A DNA stretch of 64,000 bases from Buchnera aphidicola (Meitanaphis elongallis) (GCA_039830015.1 CP140033.1:248001-312000), one strand, 5' to 3'; positions 1 through 9,814 are shown, counted from the stretch's first letter. Notes: generated by a model not told the origin, from the letters alone. Numbers and translations are program-made.

Positions 1-298
1 TAGAGACATAAATTTTGGTGTAAAATTTTTAGTATATTTGTTATGTGTGAATAGTTTTTCATTATATTTTATGTATTGGTTTTTAGCAATGTACATTGTT
101 TGATTATATTGTATTTAATATGAAATATAATATTTATTTGAATTTTATACAATTTGATTTTGGTATTATATTTTTATTAATATTTTGCATGCATTGAAGC
201 ATGTTACATAACGCAGTAAACATTTGATTTGAGAGTACATTTTTTAAATTTTTATTATTTTATTAACATAATTTATTTAATTTAACCATGAGAAAAAA

Positions 299-1741
299 AT
301 GAACATTACAGAATTGATGTTACGAACGGTTTTTATATTTATGATTTTATTGTTAAATTTAGGTTTGTCATGGAACGGATCACCGCCGTCTTCGCATATT
401 ACTACACGTTTAGAATCTACAAATATTAGTTTGGCACCAATGTTAGAAAAAGTAATGCCTTCTGTAGTTAGTATAAATATTGAAGGTAGTACTATAATTC
501 AACGTTCTTATGTTCCTCATCAATTTCAATCATTTTTTGAAGACATGGTTCCATTATGTCAAGAAGAGTTTTTATTAAAAGAATTACCATTGTGTCAAGA
601 GAAGCTAAATAATTACCCTAATCGAGGAAAATTTCATGCATTAGGATCAGGGGTAATTATAGATTCTGAAAAAGGATACATAGTTACTAATAATCATGTT
701 GTTGATCATGCTAATAAAATTCAAGTGCAGTTAAGTAATGGTAGTCAGTACAATGCTAAAATAATTGGTAGAGATGCGCGTTTTGATATTGCTTTAATTA
801 AATTAGATAGAGTTAAAAATTTAAAAGCAATTAAAATTGCTGATTTGAACTCATTAAGAGTAGGAGATTATGTTGTTGCTATTGGAAATCCTTATGGTTT
901 AGGTGAAACTGTTACTTCTGGAATTGTTTCTGCTTTGAATCGCACTGGATTAAATATTGAAAATTATGAAAATTTTATTCAAACTGACGCGGCTATCAAT
1001 CGAGGAAATTCAGGAGGAGCATTAATTAATTTGAAAGGAGAATTAATTGGAATTAATACTGCAATTTTAGCTCCAGAAGGTGGAAATATAGGTATAGGAT
1101 TCGCGATCCCAGTTAATATAGTTCAAAGTTTGGCTAATCAAATGATAATGTATGGTCAAGTGCATCGTAATGAATTAGGAATTATAGGTACAGAATTGAG
1201 TTCTGATTTAGCACAGGCTATGAACCTTGACATACATAGAGGAGCTTTTGTTAGTCGAGTTCTATCAAAGTCTTCAGCTGATATTGCAGGAATACAACCT
1301 GGAGATGTAATTATTTCTTTAAATAAAAAACCTATTTTTAGTTTTTTAGCATTACGTGCTGAAATAGCTTCTTCACCAATTAATACTAAAATTGAATTAG
1401 GCCTATTAAGAAACAGAAATTTTAAATCTGTAACAGTAGAATTGAAACCACGTATAACAAATAAAATTGATTCTGTTAGTTTGTATTCAGCAATTGAAGG
1501 AGCTGAATTAAGTGATTTTTATTTGAATGGACAAAAGAAAGGTATTTATGTTGATGGTGTTAAAAAAAATACAGCTGCCTTTCGCATTGGATTACGAAAA
1601 GATGACATTATTATTGACATAAATAAGTGTTCTATATCGTCTCTAGACGATTTTCGTAAATTGCTTCGAAAAAAACCAACTGTATTAGTTTTTCATATTA
1701 AACGTGGAAACGAGATTATATATTTAGTAGTACGGGACTAA
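299..1741 (+). CDS. degP: Periplasmic serine protease/chaperone DegP (HtrA family)
   Basis: Degrades or refolds misfolded envelope proteins. The 480 residues match E. coli DegP (474) almost throughout. A hydrophobic N-terminus (about residues 8-24) looks like a signal peptide. The mature part keeps the LAPMLEKVMPSVVSIN opening, the protease domain with His133 (NNHVV), Asp163 (DIAL) and Ser238 (GNSGG), and two PDZ domains (about 285-375 and 395-478). The cysteine pair of the LA loop is also present. The start is the ATG at 299, preceded by a weak GAGAAAAAA stretch. The 298 bases upstream show no gene. Downstream it faces dapD across a hairpin terminator. Conservation of all catalytic residues suggests a working protease; its outer-membrane clients must be few, since bamA is absent from its usual site. 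Confidence 0.96.
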   Translation: MNITELMLRTVFIFMILLLNLGLSWNGSPPSSHITTRLESTNISLAPMLEKVMPSVVSINIEGSTIIQRSYVPHQFQSFFEDMVPLCQEEFLLKELPLCQEKLNNYPNRGKFHALGSGVIIDSEKGYIVTNNHVVDHANKIQVQLSNGSQYNAKIIGRDARFDIALIKLDRVKNLKAIKIADLNSLRVGDYVVAIGNPYGLGETVTSGIVSALNRTGLNIENYENFIQTDAAINRGNSGGALINLKGELIGINTAILAPEGGNIGIGFAIPVNIVQSLANQMIMYGQVHRNELGIIGTELSSDLAQAMNLDIHRGAFVSRVLSKSSADIAGIQPGDVIISLNKKPIFSFLALRAEIASSPINTKIELGLLRNRNFKSVTVELKPRITNKIDSVSLYSAIEGAELSDFYLNGQKKGIYVDGVKKNTAAFRIGLRKDDIIIDINKCSISSLDDFRKLLRKKPTVLVFHIKRGNEIIYLVVRD

Positions 1742-1751
1742 TTAGTTTAAA

Positions 1752-1793
1752 CCTACCTAAAAAAATAATGAAGGCTTTTTATTTTTAGGTAGG
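1752..1793. terminator. Bidirectional hairpin between convergent degP and dapD
   Basis: A perfect 12-bp inverted repeat, CCTACCTAAAAA (1752-1763) and TTTTTAGGTAGG (1782-1793), encloses an 18-nt loop. It starts 10 nt after the degP stop. On either strand the A/T end of the stem and the flanking sequence give the U-rich context of an intrinsic terminator. It probably ends both the degP and the dapD transcripts. Confidence 0.6.
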
Positions 1794-1863
1794 ATTTTAA
1801 ATGCATAGAATTTGAAAGCATTGGTTTAAAATAATATAAAAGTAGAATCTTATAGGATTATGT

Positions 1864-2688
1864 TTATTCGATGTCTCTTAAAATTTGATTAATTTGAACT
1901 TTTTTTAGTGTTTTTTCATCTACATTTTTGACAATAACAGCACAGTATAAATTATGATCTTTATTTTTAGATGGTAGACTACCTGGTACTACCACGGATC
2001 CTTTTGGAATTTTTCCGTAGGAAACAGTTTTTTTGTTTCTGTCATAAATTTTAGTACTTTGCCCGATGTACACACCCATTGAAATGACTGATCCAGATTC
2101 AACTATTACTCCTTCAACAATTTCAGATCTTGCTCCAATAAAGCAATTGTCTTCAATTATTGTTGGATTGCATTGTAAAGGTTCTAATACTCCTCCTATT
2201 CCTACTCCTCCAGATAAATGAACGTTTTTTCCTATTTGAGCACAAGATCCTACAGTTGCCCACGTGTCTATCATGGTTCCTGTATCAATATATGCTCCTA
2301 TATTTATGAAAGAAGGCATCAAAATTGTATTTTTTCCAATAAAAGAACCATATCGAATGGATGCTGGAGGTACTATTCTTATTTTATCTCGCAAAAAATG
2401 TTCTTCTTGATATTTTGAATATTTCAGTTCTATTTTATCATAATATCGCATTGTGTTGTTCTTAATAAGACTATTTTTTTGTATAAGAAAATAAAGTAGA
2501 ATAGCTTTTTTTATCCATTGGTGAGTATACCAGTTTCCTTGTATTTTTTCTGATGTTCTTAACATTCCTTGATCTAGCATGGATATTGTTTGATGAATAG
2601 CGTTAGAGATAATAATATCAATGTTGTTAAAATCAATATTATTTTTATTTTCAAATGTGTTTTCAACAATTTTTTTTAAGTTTTTCAT
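1864..2688 (-). CDS. dapD: 2,3,4,5-tetrahydropyridine-2,6-dicarboxylate N-succinyltransferase
   Basis: Transfers succinyl from succinyl-CoA to tetrahydrodipicolinate in the diaminopimelate/lysine pathway, so it serves both peptidoglycan and host lysine supply. The 274 residues equal the E. coli length. The N-terminal helical domain (about 1-100) is followed by a left-handed beta-helix of hexapeptide repeats (about 105-235) rich in G-x-x-I/V steps, for example the [10 protein letters not shown] and [12 protein letters not shown] segments that bind succinyl-CoA. It follows map on the same strand with a 97-nt gap, as in E. coli where map and dapD are neighbours. No disruption is seen. Confidence 0.96.
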   Translation of the reverse strand: MKNLKKIVENTFENKNNIDFNNIDIIISNAIHQTISMLDQGMLRTSEKIQGNWYTHQWIKKAILLYFLIQKNSLIKNNTMRYYDKIELKYSKYQEEHFLRDKIRIVPPASIRYGSFIGKNTILMPSFINIGAYIDTGTMIDTWATVGSCAQIGKNVHLSGGVGIGGVLEPLQCNPTIIEDNCFIGARSEIVEGVIVESGSVISMGVYIGQSTKIYDRNKKTVSYGKIPKGSVVVPGSLPSKNKDHNLYCAVIVKNVDEKTLKKVQINQILRDIE

Positions 2689-2785
2689 ATTAAATTGTAA
2701 TGCTATCTATTTTAAAAAATTTATAATATAAGGATGTAATATAAATACGTGTATATATAAGACTTATATGTTTTATATGTTATTA

Positions 2786-3586
2786 CTAATAGTAATTTTT
2801 TAATATTTTTGGTATTTCTTCTCCTTGTTGTAATGTAAGTATTTCACATCCTTCTTCATTTACTAAGATGGTGTGTTCATATTGTGCAGATAAGTTGTTG
2901 TCTTTTGTTTTTATTGTCCATCCGTCACTCATACATTGTACCTTACAACTTCCTGCATTTACTATTGGTTCTATTGTAAATGTCATTCCTGATGTCAGTA
3001 TTATTTTTTCATAATCATAGTAGTTATGGTGTAATATTTGAGGATCTTCATGGAATTTAGTTCCAATGCCATGTCCACAGTATTCTTGTACTATAGAAAA
3101 GTTGTGTTTTTCTATATATTTTTGTATAGTTTTACCTATTTCATTTAGATATATTCCTGGTTTGATTATGTATAATGATAAATATAAGCTTTTTTGTGTT
3201 GTTTCACATAATAATTTTCCTAATGGTGTAGGTTTTCCAACAAAGAACATTTTAGAAGCATCTCCATAATATCCATATTTAGTAATTGCAACATCGATGT
3301 TTACAATATCTCCGTTCTTTAATGTGTGTTGATAATTAGGAATACCGTGACAAACTACGTCATTAACAGAGATACATACAGATTTTGGAAATCCATTATA
3401 ACCTAAACAAGCTGGTTTAGCTTTTTGCTTGTTTGTTATATAATTGTAACAGATAGTATCTAGATCTCCTGTAGAAACGTCAGGTACGACATATTGTTCA
3501 ATCATTTCTAAAACTTCTGCAACAAGTTGTCCTACTATACGCATTTTTTGTATTTCATGTTTTTTTTTAATAGAAATGGTAGTCAT
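2786..3586 (-). CDS. map: Methionine aminopeptidase, type I
   Basis: Removes the initiator methionine from nascent proteins. The 266 residues align end to end with E. coli Map (264). The five metal ligands of the pita-bread fold are all visible: the two aspartates in NIDVAITKYGYYGDAS, the histidine in CGHGIGTKFHEDP, the glutamate in FTIEPIVNAG and the glutamate in SAQYEHTI. It is divergent from rpsB, as in E. coli, with 326 nt between the two starts. Essential and probably functional. Confidence 0.96.
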   Translation of the reverse strand: MTTISIKKKHEIQKMRIVGQLVAEVLEMIEQYVVPDVSTGDLDTICYNYITNKQKAKPACLGYNGFPKSVCISVNDVVCHGIPNYQHTLKNGDIVNIDVAITKYGYYGDASKMFFVGKPTPLGKLLCETTQKSLYLSLYIIKPGIYLNEIGKTIQKYIEKHNFSIVQEYCGHGIGTKFHEDPQILHHNYYDYEKIILTSGMTFTIEPIVNAGSCKVQCMSDGWTIKTKDNNLSAQYEHTILVNEEGCEILTLQQGEEIPKILKNYY

Positions 3587-3912
3587 GATTTTTATATATT
3601 AGTATTTTATAAATATAATTATAAGTGTTTTTTAATAAAACATATATCATTAGATAATGATATTTTTAACATAAATGCATTTTTTAAAAAAATGTTAATT
3701 ATTTTGTGTACTTAAATTATTTTAAATATATTTATTCATGTATGTTATTTTACAATTTTGACTTACATTGAAATGTTTTTAATAAAGTTCAAAAGAACAT
3801 ATAGAAAGGTATTTTAAAAATTTCAAATGGTACTATTGATTTCAAATAAGTTTTTTAGAGCATTAAAATTGATTTTTTATGGTTTATTTATATTTATTTT
3901 AGCGGAGTATTT
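3587..3912. promoter_or_regulatory. Divergent map/rpsB intergenic region
   Basis: This 326-nt AT-rich spacer holds the 5' regions of map (minus) and rpsB (plus). A TTGACT box at 3758-3763 is the best -35 candidate for rpsB; about 16-17 nt later TAATAA/AATAAA (3780-3786) could be a weak -10. In E. coli a long rpsB leader carries S2 autoregulation, and 130 nt of untranslated leader would remain here. I see no convincing hairpin, so the regulatory reading is inference. Confidence 0.3.
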
Positions 3913-4620
3913 ATGTCTGTTGTTTCAATGAAAGATATGTTAAAAGCGGGTGTACATTTTGGTCATCAAACTCGTTACTGGAATCCAAAAATGAAACCCT
4001 TCATTTTTGGATCAAAAAATAAAATTCATATTATAAATTTAGAAGCTACTCTTTCTATGTTTCATGTAGCTTTATCTGAATTAAAGAAAATCGTGTTAAA
4101 AAAAGGAAAAATATTGTTTGTTGGTACAAAAAAAGCAGCAAGCATAATTATTAAAAATTCTGCTATATCGTGTGAACAATTTTACGTTAATTATCGTTGG
4201 TTAGGAGGTATGTTAACTAATTGGAAAACGGTGCGTCAATCTATAAAGCGATTAAAAGATTTAGAGTTACAGTCTAAGGATGGAACTTTTAACAAGTTGA
4301 CTAAAAAAGAAGCACTATTATGCATGAGAGAATTGTCTAAATTAGAAAATAGTTTGGGTGGGATAAAAAATATGGGAGGTTTGCCTGATGCATTATTTGT
4401 TGTAGATGCAGAACATGAAAAAATAGCTATAAGAGAAGCAAATAATTTAGAAATTCCAGTATTTTCGATAGTAGATACTAATTCTAATCCTGATGGAGTA
4501 GATTTTATTATTCCTGGTAACGATGATGCTATTAGAGCGATAAATTTATATTTGGGTGCTGTTTCTCAGACTATTTTGGAATGTCATGTTTATAATTCAT
4601 TAAATGAAAATAGTGTCTAA
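3913..4620 (+). CDS. rpsB: 30S ribosomal protein S2
   Basis: Structural protein of the small subunit, needed for late assembly and S1 docking. The 235 residues match E. coli S2 (241) from [22 protein letters not shown] onward. The conserved blocks [18 protein letters not shown] ([13 protein letters not shown]), [13 protein letters not shown] and [27 protein letters not shown] residues are present; the C-terminus is a few residues shorter. The start is an ATG at 3913 after AGCGGAG. It forms the rpsB-tsf operon, with 36 nt before the tsf start and a GC-rich terminator after tsf. Confidence 0.97.
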   Translation: MSVVSMKDMLKAGVHFGHQTRYWNPKMKPFIFGSKNKIHIINLEATLSMFHVALSELKKIVLKKGKILFVGTKKAASIIIKNSAISCEQFYVNYRWLGGMLTNWKTVRQSIKRLKDLELQSKDGTFNKLTKKEALLCMRELSKLENSLGGIKNMGGLPDALFVVDAEHEKIAIREANNLEIPVFSIVDTNSNPDGVDFIIPGNDDAIRAINLYLGAVSQTILECHVYNSLNENSV

Positions 4621-4656
4621 TAATTAAAATAATATAATTTGTATAAGGACATTTTG

Positions 4657-5466
4657 ATGAGAAAGATTCCTACATTTTTAGTAAAAAAGTTACGCATCAA
4701 AACTGGAGCTGGAGTAATTGATTGTAAAAAGGCGTTAATAGAAACAGAAGGAAATATAGAAAAATCTATTGATTTGTTAAGAAAGTTAGGAAGGATAAAG
4801 GCAGAACAAAAACAATCATTTTTAACTTCTAATGGAAGTATATTTATTAATACTAATGGTAAATGTACTGCTATGTTAGAATTAAATTGTGAGACTGACT
4901 TTGTTGTAAGAGAACATAGTTTTCTTTCTTTTGGAAAAGAAATAGTAGATTATGCTATTACTTTAGGAATAGATAATAGTAGATCTTTACAAGAATTATT
5001 TGAAGAAAAAAGAATTAACTTAGTTGCGAAATTAAATGAAAATGTTGTAATTCGTCGAATTGTAGTATTAAATGAAAACACCATTGGCAGCTATTTACAT
5101 CATAACCGAATTGGTGTATTGGTTCAAATGACATCATGTAGTGAGCATCAGATGTTCATTAATAATATTGCTATGCATATAGCTGCTAGTAAACCTGAGT
5201 ATTTACGATCAGATCTTATTCCTGCTTCTGTTATAGAACGAGAATATGCGATACAATTAGAATTAGCTATGCGATCTAATAAACCTGAATCTATTGTACA
5301 AAAAATAGTACAAGGAAGAATGATTAAATTTTTTGGTGAAAAATCGTTACTTAGTCAGATGTTCATTTTAGATCCAAGTCAGACTGTTGGTGAAATTATT
5401 GCAAGAAATAATGTTGATATACTTTCATTTATACGATTCGAAGTTGGAGAATTGATTTCAAATTAA
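4657..5466 (+). CDS. tsf: Elongation factor Ts
   Basis: Guanine-nucleotide exchange factor for EF-Tu. The N-terminal UBA-like domain carries TGAGVIDCKKAL, and the core carries the TDFV motif (ETDFVVREH) that inserts into EF-Tu. An open frame extends upstream to a TTG at 4639, but homology begins at the ATG at 4657, which has an AAGGA ribosome-binding site 7 nt upstream, so I use 4657 (269 residues; E. coli has 283). The C-terminus ends just after the FIRFEVGE block, losing the last dozen or so residues of the E. coli protein. It is second in the rpsB-tsf operon. Confidence 0.96.
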   Translation: MRKIPTFLVKKLRIKTGAGVIDCKKALIETEGNIEKSIDLLRKLGRIKAEQKQSFLTSNGSIFINTNGKCTAMLELNCETDFVVREHSFLSFGKEIVDYAITLGIDNSRSLQELFEEKRINLVAKLNENVVIRRIVVLNENTIGSYLHHNRIGVLVQMTSCSEHQMFINNIAMHIAASKPEYLRSDLIPASVIEREYAIQLELAMRSNKPESIVQKIVQGRMIKFFGEKSLLSQMFILDPSQTVGEIIARNNVDILSFIRFEVGELISN

Positions 5467-5513
5467 ATATTTGAATTTATTATTAAGTAATCTATACAAG
5501 TGACAAACGTTTT

Positions 5514-5538
5514 AATAAACCGCCCGGTGGCGGTTATT
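5514..5538 (+). terminator. Intrinsic terminator of rpsB-tsf
   Basis: A perfect GC-rich stem AACCGCC (5518-5524) / GGCGGTT (5529-5535) with a CGGT tetraloop, extended by AAT/ATT and followed by TATTATGTGTTT. It lies about 50 nt after the tsf stop. In a genome this AT-rich, a seven-base stem with five G-C pairs stands out sharply, which argues it is under selection. Confidence 0.8.
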
Positions 5539-5625
5539 ATGTGTTTCAATTAAATGTATAAGTTTTATATATAAATATTATATTTATACTTTATTAATTA
5601 AGTTTAATTTGATAATGAGCGTTAA

Positions 5626-6357
5626 ATGCAAAAAAAATATAATGAAACATTTAAATTTAAACGTGTATTAATAAAATTAAGTGGTGAATCTTTGCAAGGT
5701 AACAATAAGTTTGGAGTGGATATAAATGAATTAAATCGTATTGTGAAAGAAATAAAAGATATTGTAGATTTAGGAATACAGGTAGGTATTGTTATTGGTG
5801 GAGGTAATATATTTCGAGGAAAGAAATTAATAAACTTTGGTATTAATAAAATTGTATCTGACAGTGTAGGTATGTTGTCTACTATTATTAATGGATTAAT
5901 ATTATGTGATGCTATGAATCGAGTTAATCTCAATACTCGTTTAATGTCTTCATTCGAAATTAATACAATATGTGATACCTATCATTTTGAAAAAGCTATA
6001 AAATGGTTAAATAATAAGTATGTAGTAATATTTTCTGGTGGTCTAGGTAGTCCATGTTTTACTACAGATTCGGCAGCTTGTTTACGTGCAATAGAAATAC
6101 AAGCTGACATTATATTAAAGGGAACTAAAGTAAATGGAGTATATTCAAATGATCCTAAAAAACACTCTAATCCAATATTGTATAAAACGATAACTTATAA
6201 TGAAGTGTTAAGTAAAGAATTACAAGTAATGGATTTGTCTGCTTTTATATTGGCACGTGATTATAAACTTCCTATTCTTATTTTTAATATATATAATTCT
6301 GGAATTTTATATCGTATTGTAACAGGACAACAAGAAGGAACATTAATTTGTTTTTAG
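5626..6357 (+). CDS. pyrH: Uridylate kinase (UMP kinase)
   Basis: Phosphorylates UMP to UDP in pyrimidine nucleotide synthesis. The 243 residues match E. coli PyrH (241), an amino-acid-kinase fold hexamer unrelated to eukaryotic UMP/CMP kinases. Visible motifs are LIKLSGESLQG at the N-terminus, the IGGGNIFRG loop around residue 60, the FSGGLGSPCFTTDSAA block and KGTKVNGVYSNDP that contacts the nucleotide. It sits between tsf and frr in the classical order, separated from tsf by a terminator, so it probably has its own promoter in 5540-5620. Confidence 0.96.
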   Translation: MQKKYNETFKFKRVLIKLSGESLQGNNKFGVDINELNRIVKEIKDIVDLGIQVGIVIGGGNIFRGKKLINFGINKIVSDSVGMLSTIINGLILCDAMNRVNLNTRLMSSFEINTICDTYHFEKAIKWLNNKYVVIFSGGLGSPCFTTDSAACLRAIEIQADIILKGTKVNGVYSNDPKKHSNPILYKTITYNEVLSKELQVMDLSAFILARDYKLPILIFNIYNSGILYRIVTGQQEGTLICF

Positions 6358-6470
6358 TTTAAAAAGTATAACATTAAGTTAGTAAAATATTATTTATACC
6401 GTTTGTACAAATATATTGATGTATTTTATGTATCAATTGTTCTTTCATGAATGCGGAAAGGATCATTATT

Positions 6471-7028
6471 ATGATTGAAAATATTAAAAAATTTATACAA
6501 TTGAAAATGGATGATTGTATAGAAACGTATACAAATCATCTTAGTACGTTACGTACAGTTCGAGTGTCTCCTTCAATTTTAAGTTCCATTTATATAAATT
6601 ATTTCGGTAAAAAAGTACAATTATGTAAGTTAGCTAGTATAATTGCAGATGATTTTAATACTTTAAAGATTGATTTATTTGACATTTCTATTAAACGTGA
6701 TGTTGAAAAAGTTATTATGAATTCTGAATTAGGTTTAAATCCGATTTCTACAGGAAATACTATAAAAATAGTGTTACCTATTTTAACAGAAGAGCGAAGA
6801 AAACATTATGTAAAGTTAGCAAAAAATATTGCAGAACAGAGTAGGGTTTGTATTAGAAACGTTCGTCGTAATGCTAATGAAAAAATAAAACGTATTTTAA
6901 AAGATAAACTGATTGGTAATGATTTAGAAAAAAGCTTACAAAACGAGATTCAAAATAAGACTGATAATTATATAAAAAAAATCAATGAGATGTTGAAAAA
7001 AAAAGAAAATGATTTACTTAATATATAG
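6471..7028 (+). CDS. frr: Ribosome recycling factor
   Basis: Splits post-termination ribosomes together with EF-G. Homology to E. coli RRF starts at the ATG at 6471 (MIENIKKF against MISDIRKD), with AAAGGA 8 nt upstream, although an open frame begins at 6447. From 6471 the product is 185 residues, the same as E. coli. The helical domain keeps TEERRK and the NVRRxAN motif; the beta domain keeps LGLNPISTGN. A hairpin terminator follows 2 nt after the stop. Confidence 0.96.
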   Translation: MIENIKKFIQLKMDDCIETYTNHLSTLRTVRVSPSILSSIYINYFGKKVQLCKLASIIADDFNTLKIDLFDISIKRDVEKVIMNSELGLNPISTGNTIKIVLPILTEERRKHYVKLAKNIAEQSRVCIRNVRRNANEKIKRILKDKLIGNDLEKSLQNEIQNKTDNYIKKINEMLKKKENDLLNI

Positions 7029-7030
7029 AA

Positions 7031-7060
7031 AACATCTTTTGGAAAGATGTTCTTATTTTA
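7031..7060 (+). terminator. Intrinsic terminator of frr
   Basis: A perfect 9-bp stem AACATCTTT (7031-7039) / AAAGATGTT (7043-7051) with a 3-nt TGG loop, followed by CTTATTTTA. It starts directly after the frr stop and is the most compact hairpin in the window. Confidence 0.75.
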
Positions 7061-7148
7061 GATCGTGTTATATAAATTATTATTTTAAGTAATATTATTA
7101 TAGTATCTTTTTGAATTTACTTTTATATCTATAGTTTGGAAAATTTTT

Positions 7149-8345
7149 GTGAAAAAGTTAGCTATTTTAGGTTCTACAGGAATAATTGGTGTGAATACTT
7201 TGTTAATTGTTCGCAGATATCCTAAATTGTTTAAAGTAATTGCTTTATCTGCGAATAGAAATATAAAAGTTATGATACAGCAATGTGAATTATTTGTTCC
7301 TGAATGGGTGTCATTGAAAAATATAAAAGCAGCTAAAGAGTTAAGTATTCAACTTAAAATTAGAAATATTAAAACTAAAGTGCTTTCAGGAGATCAAGCA
7401 GCTTGCAAACTTGCTAGTTTGGAATCGATAGATTATGTTATTTCTGCTATTTCTGGTGCTGCAGGTCTTATTCCTACTTTATATGCAGTTCGGTCTAGTA
7501 AAAGAATATTATTGGCAAATAAAGAATCTCTTGTTATTGGTAATAATATGTTGATGAAAGAGATAAAAGATAATGATGCTATTTTATTACCTATCGATAG
7601 CGAACATAGTGCTATATTTCAGAGTTTGCCGATGGGTATTCAAAATAAATTAGGATCTATGAGACTTAGTGAAAATGGAATTAAATCTATTATTTTAACA
7701 GGTTCTGGAGGTCCATTTTTAAATTTTCCATTATGCAAATTTAATGACATTACTCCTGCTCAAGCTTGTTCTCATCCAAATTGGATGATGGGAGAAAAAA
7801 TTTCAGTTGATTCTGCCACTATGATGAACAAAGGATTAGAGTACATTGAAGCGAAACTACTGTTTCGTGCTTCTGATGTTAATATAGAGTTAGTGATTCA
7901 TCCTCAATCTATTGTTCATTCTATGATTAGATATTTTGATGGTAGTGTAATTGCAAATTTATCCATTAATGATATTAAATTATCTATTTCATATGCAATG
8001 TTTTGGCCTAATCGTGCTATTTCTTATCTTCCACATCTTGATCTTTTTAAAGTTAAAGAATTGTCTTTTTTTAAACCAAATTTTGAAAAATATCCATGTT
8101 TAAAATTAGCATTAAACGCATTTTCTAGCGGACATTCTACTATAATAATACTAAACGCTGCAAATGAAGTAGCTGTTACTGCATTTTTGCGTTCACAAAT
8201 TAAATTTACTGATATTCATAGAGTTATTGAATTTGCATTAAATTCGTTGTCTTATCCTAATCCTATTGTTTTTGATGAAATATTAGAAATTGATAGTGCT
8301 GCTCGAATTAAAACAAAAGAAATCATTTCGAAATTCATTGAGTAG
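7149..8345 (+). CDS. dxr: 1-deoxy-D-xylulose 5-phosphate reductoisomerase
   Basis: Converts DXP to 2-C-methyl-D-erythritol 4-phosphate, the committed step of the non-mevalonate isoprenoid pathway; ispG elsewhere in this window acts later in the same route. The 398 residues equal the E. coli length. The NADPH-binding GSTGIIG is at the N-terminus, followed by LLANKES, the metal-binding DSEHSAIFQ and the active-site SVDSATMMNKGLE. The start is a GTG at 7149 (GTG AAA AAG), supported by exact N-terminal alignment. uppS follows 39 nt later. Confidence 0.96.
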   Translation: MKKLAILGSTGIIGVNTLLIVRRYPKLFKVIALSANRNIKVMIQQCELFVPEWVSLKNIKAAKELSIQLKIRNIKTKVLSGDQAACKLASLESIDYVISAISGAAGLIPTLYAVRSSKRILLANKESLVIGNNMLMKEIKDNDAILLPIDSEHSAIFQSLPMGIQNKLGSMRLSENGIKSIILTGSGGPFLNFPLCKFNDITPAQACSHPNWMMGEKISVDSATMMNKGLEYIEAKLLFRASDVNIELVIHPQSIVHSMIRYFDGSVIANLSINDIKLSISYAMFWPNRAISYLPHLDLFKVKELSFFKPNFEKYPCLKLALNAFSSGHSTIIILNAANEVAVTAFLRSQIKFTDIHRVIEFALNSLSYPNPIVFDEILEIDSAARIKTKEIISKFIE

Positions 8346-8384
8346 AATTTAAGAATTAATTATTTTATTCATAAAAATAAAATT

Positions 8385-9140
8385 ATGGTAAAGTTTATGC
8401 TATTGAAAAATTTATTACGTCTTAATAAAGATTTTAAAAAAATTTTACCTAAGCATGTAGCTATAATTATGGATGGAAATGGAAGATGGGCAAATAGAAG
8501 AGGAAGATCACGTATTTTTGGTCATCAAGAAGGATTTAGGGCAGTTCGACGTGCTGTTTCTTTTTCTTTATTCTATAAATTAAAAACTCTTACGTTATAT
8601 GCATTTAGTAGTGAAAATTGGAAGAGACCGTTTTTAGAAATAATGGTGTTAATGGAGTTGTTTTTTTATGGTTTATATAATGAAATGAATAATTTAAATA
8701 AACAAAATATTCGTTTGAAAGTTATTGGAGATGTTACGAAATTTAATTCTGTGTTAAGAAAGCAAATTAGCATTGTTGAACAGTTAACGATAAATAATGA
8801 TGGTCTTATATTAAATGTTGCAGCTAATTATGGAGGAAAGTGGGATATTGTTGAGGCGGTAAAGAAAATTGTCAATAAAGTTAAAAATTGTTGTTTATCT
8901 GTTAATAACATTACCGAGTCTACCATTGCTAAACATTTATCTATAAGTAATTGTACTCCTATAGATTTAGTAATTCGAACTGGTGGTGAACATCGTTTGA
9001 GTAATTTTTTTATTTGGCAAATTGCATATTCAGAATTGTATTTTACTAATGTTTTTTGGCCTGATTTTAACAGAAATATTTTTGAAAAAGCAATTTTTTC
9101 ATTTATAAGTAGAAAACGTCGTTTTGGTTCTATAAGTTAA
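8385..9140 (+). CDS. uppS: Undecaprenyl diphosphate synthase (cis-prenyltransferase)
   Basis: Elongates farnesyl diphosphate with isopentenyl units to the C55 carrier lipid for peptidoglycan. The 251 residues compare with 253 in E. coli. The catalytic block HVAIIMDGNGRWANRRG has Asp30; YAFSSENWKRP, NVAANYGGKWDI and the C-terminal VIRTGGEHRLSNFFIWQ are all conserved. The likely start is the ATG at 8385, though the ATG at 8397 is possible. In E. coli cdsA, rseP, bamA, skp and lpxD follow; here the next gene is fabZ. Confidence 0.95.
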   Translation: MVKFMLLKNLLRLNKDFKKILPKHVAIIMDGNGRWANRRGRSRIFGHQEGFRAVRRAVSFSLFYKLKTLTLYAFSSENWKRPFLEIMVLMELFFYGLYNEMNNLNKQNIRLKVIGDVTKFNSVLRKQISIVEQLTINNDGLILNVAANYGGKWDIVEAVKKIVNKVKNCCLSVNNITESTIAKHLSISNCTPIDLVIRTGGEHRLSNFFIWQIAYSELYFTNVFWPDFNRNIFEKAIFSFISRKRRFGSIS

Positions 9141-9298
9141 TTTATTATATACAATATATGTATAGTTTTTTAATTGTAATACTTAAAATATAATTATTCA
9201 GTTATCAGAGTCATGAAATGGTTATAGACGTGAATATTTCTAAAAACATTTTATTTTACATATTTAGCATAAAATTACTAAGTTATGTTTGTATTATG

Positions 9299-9334
9299 AT
9301 TATTTGAGATTTTTCAAATAATAATTTTTTGTTT
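9299..9334 (+). terminator. Hairpin terminator candidate between uppS and fabZ
   Basis: A 9-bp perfect stem ATTATTTGA (9299-9307) / TCAAATAAT (9314-9322) with a 6-nt loop, followed by AATTTTTTGTTT. It lies 160 nt after the uppS stop and 37 nt before fabZ. It could end the dxr-uppS transcript. The 230-nt spacer shows no remnant I can recognise of the genes lost here. Confidence 0.5.
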
Positions 9335-9370
9335 ATAATATTCTTATATTAACGTTTTGTGATTTATTAA

Positions 9371-9814
9371 ATGTGTGAATTAAAATTAAAAGATATTTTA
9401 GAATTATTACCTCATCGATATCCTTTTATATTTATTGATAAAGTTATAAAATATAAAGAAAAGCAATATATTATTGCGACAAAAAGTGTACAGTATGATG
9501 AATTTTTTTTTCAAGGGCATTTTCCAAATTATCCAATAGTTCCTGGAGTATTGATTTTAGAGTCTATGCTTCAAACAGCATGTGTTTTAGTATATAAAAG
9601 TATGAGTGTATTGTGCAAAAAGAAACTGTTCTATTTTTCTAACATTGATCATGCGAGATTTAAAAAAAAGGTATTTCCTGGTGATACTATGGTTATTAAT
9701 ATTAATATTATAACTATTCGTACAAATATTGTACGTTTTAGAGGACATGTGTTAGTAAATGATGCAGTTGTATGCAAGGCACAAATGTCTTTTATGCACG
9801 ATACAAAATTATAA
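9371..9814 (+). CDS. fabZ: 3-hydroxyacyl-[acyl-carrier-protein] dehydratase FabZ
   Basis: Dehydrates 3-hydroxyacyl-ACP in the fatty-acid elongation cycle; the partner reductase FabI is encoded at 37.4 kb. The hot-dog-fold protein of 147 residues matches E. coli FabZ (151). The LLPHRYPF block, the catalytic His50 in FFQGHFP and Glu64 in GVLILES are present. The start is the ATG at 9371. dnaE begins 47 nt downstream. In E. coli lpxA, lpxB and rnhB lie between fabZ and dnaE; none remain here. Confidence 0.95.
   Translation: MCELKLKDILELLPHRYPFIFIDKVIKYKEKQYIIATKSVQYDEFFFQGHFPNYPIVPGVLILESMLQTACVLVYKSMSVLCKKKLFYFSNIDHARFKKKVFPGDTMVININIITIRTNIVRFRGHVLVNDAVVCKAQMSFMHDTKL

Noticed and set aside
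1..298. Possible remnant gene or heat-shock promoter upstream of degP
   Set aside because: No translated piece was recognisable and no sigma-32 box stood out in the A+T background.
5622..5933. Minus-strand 103-codon frame in pyrH
   Set aside because: It is the antisense shadow of pyrH codons, with no family resemblance.
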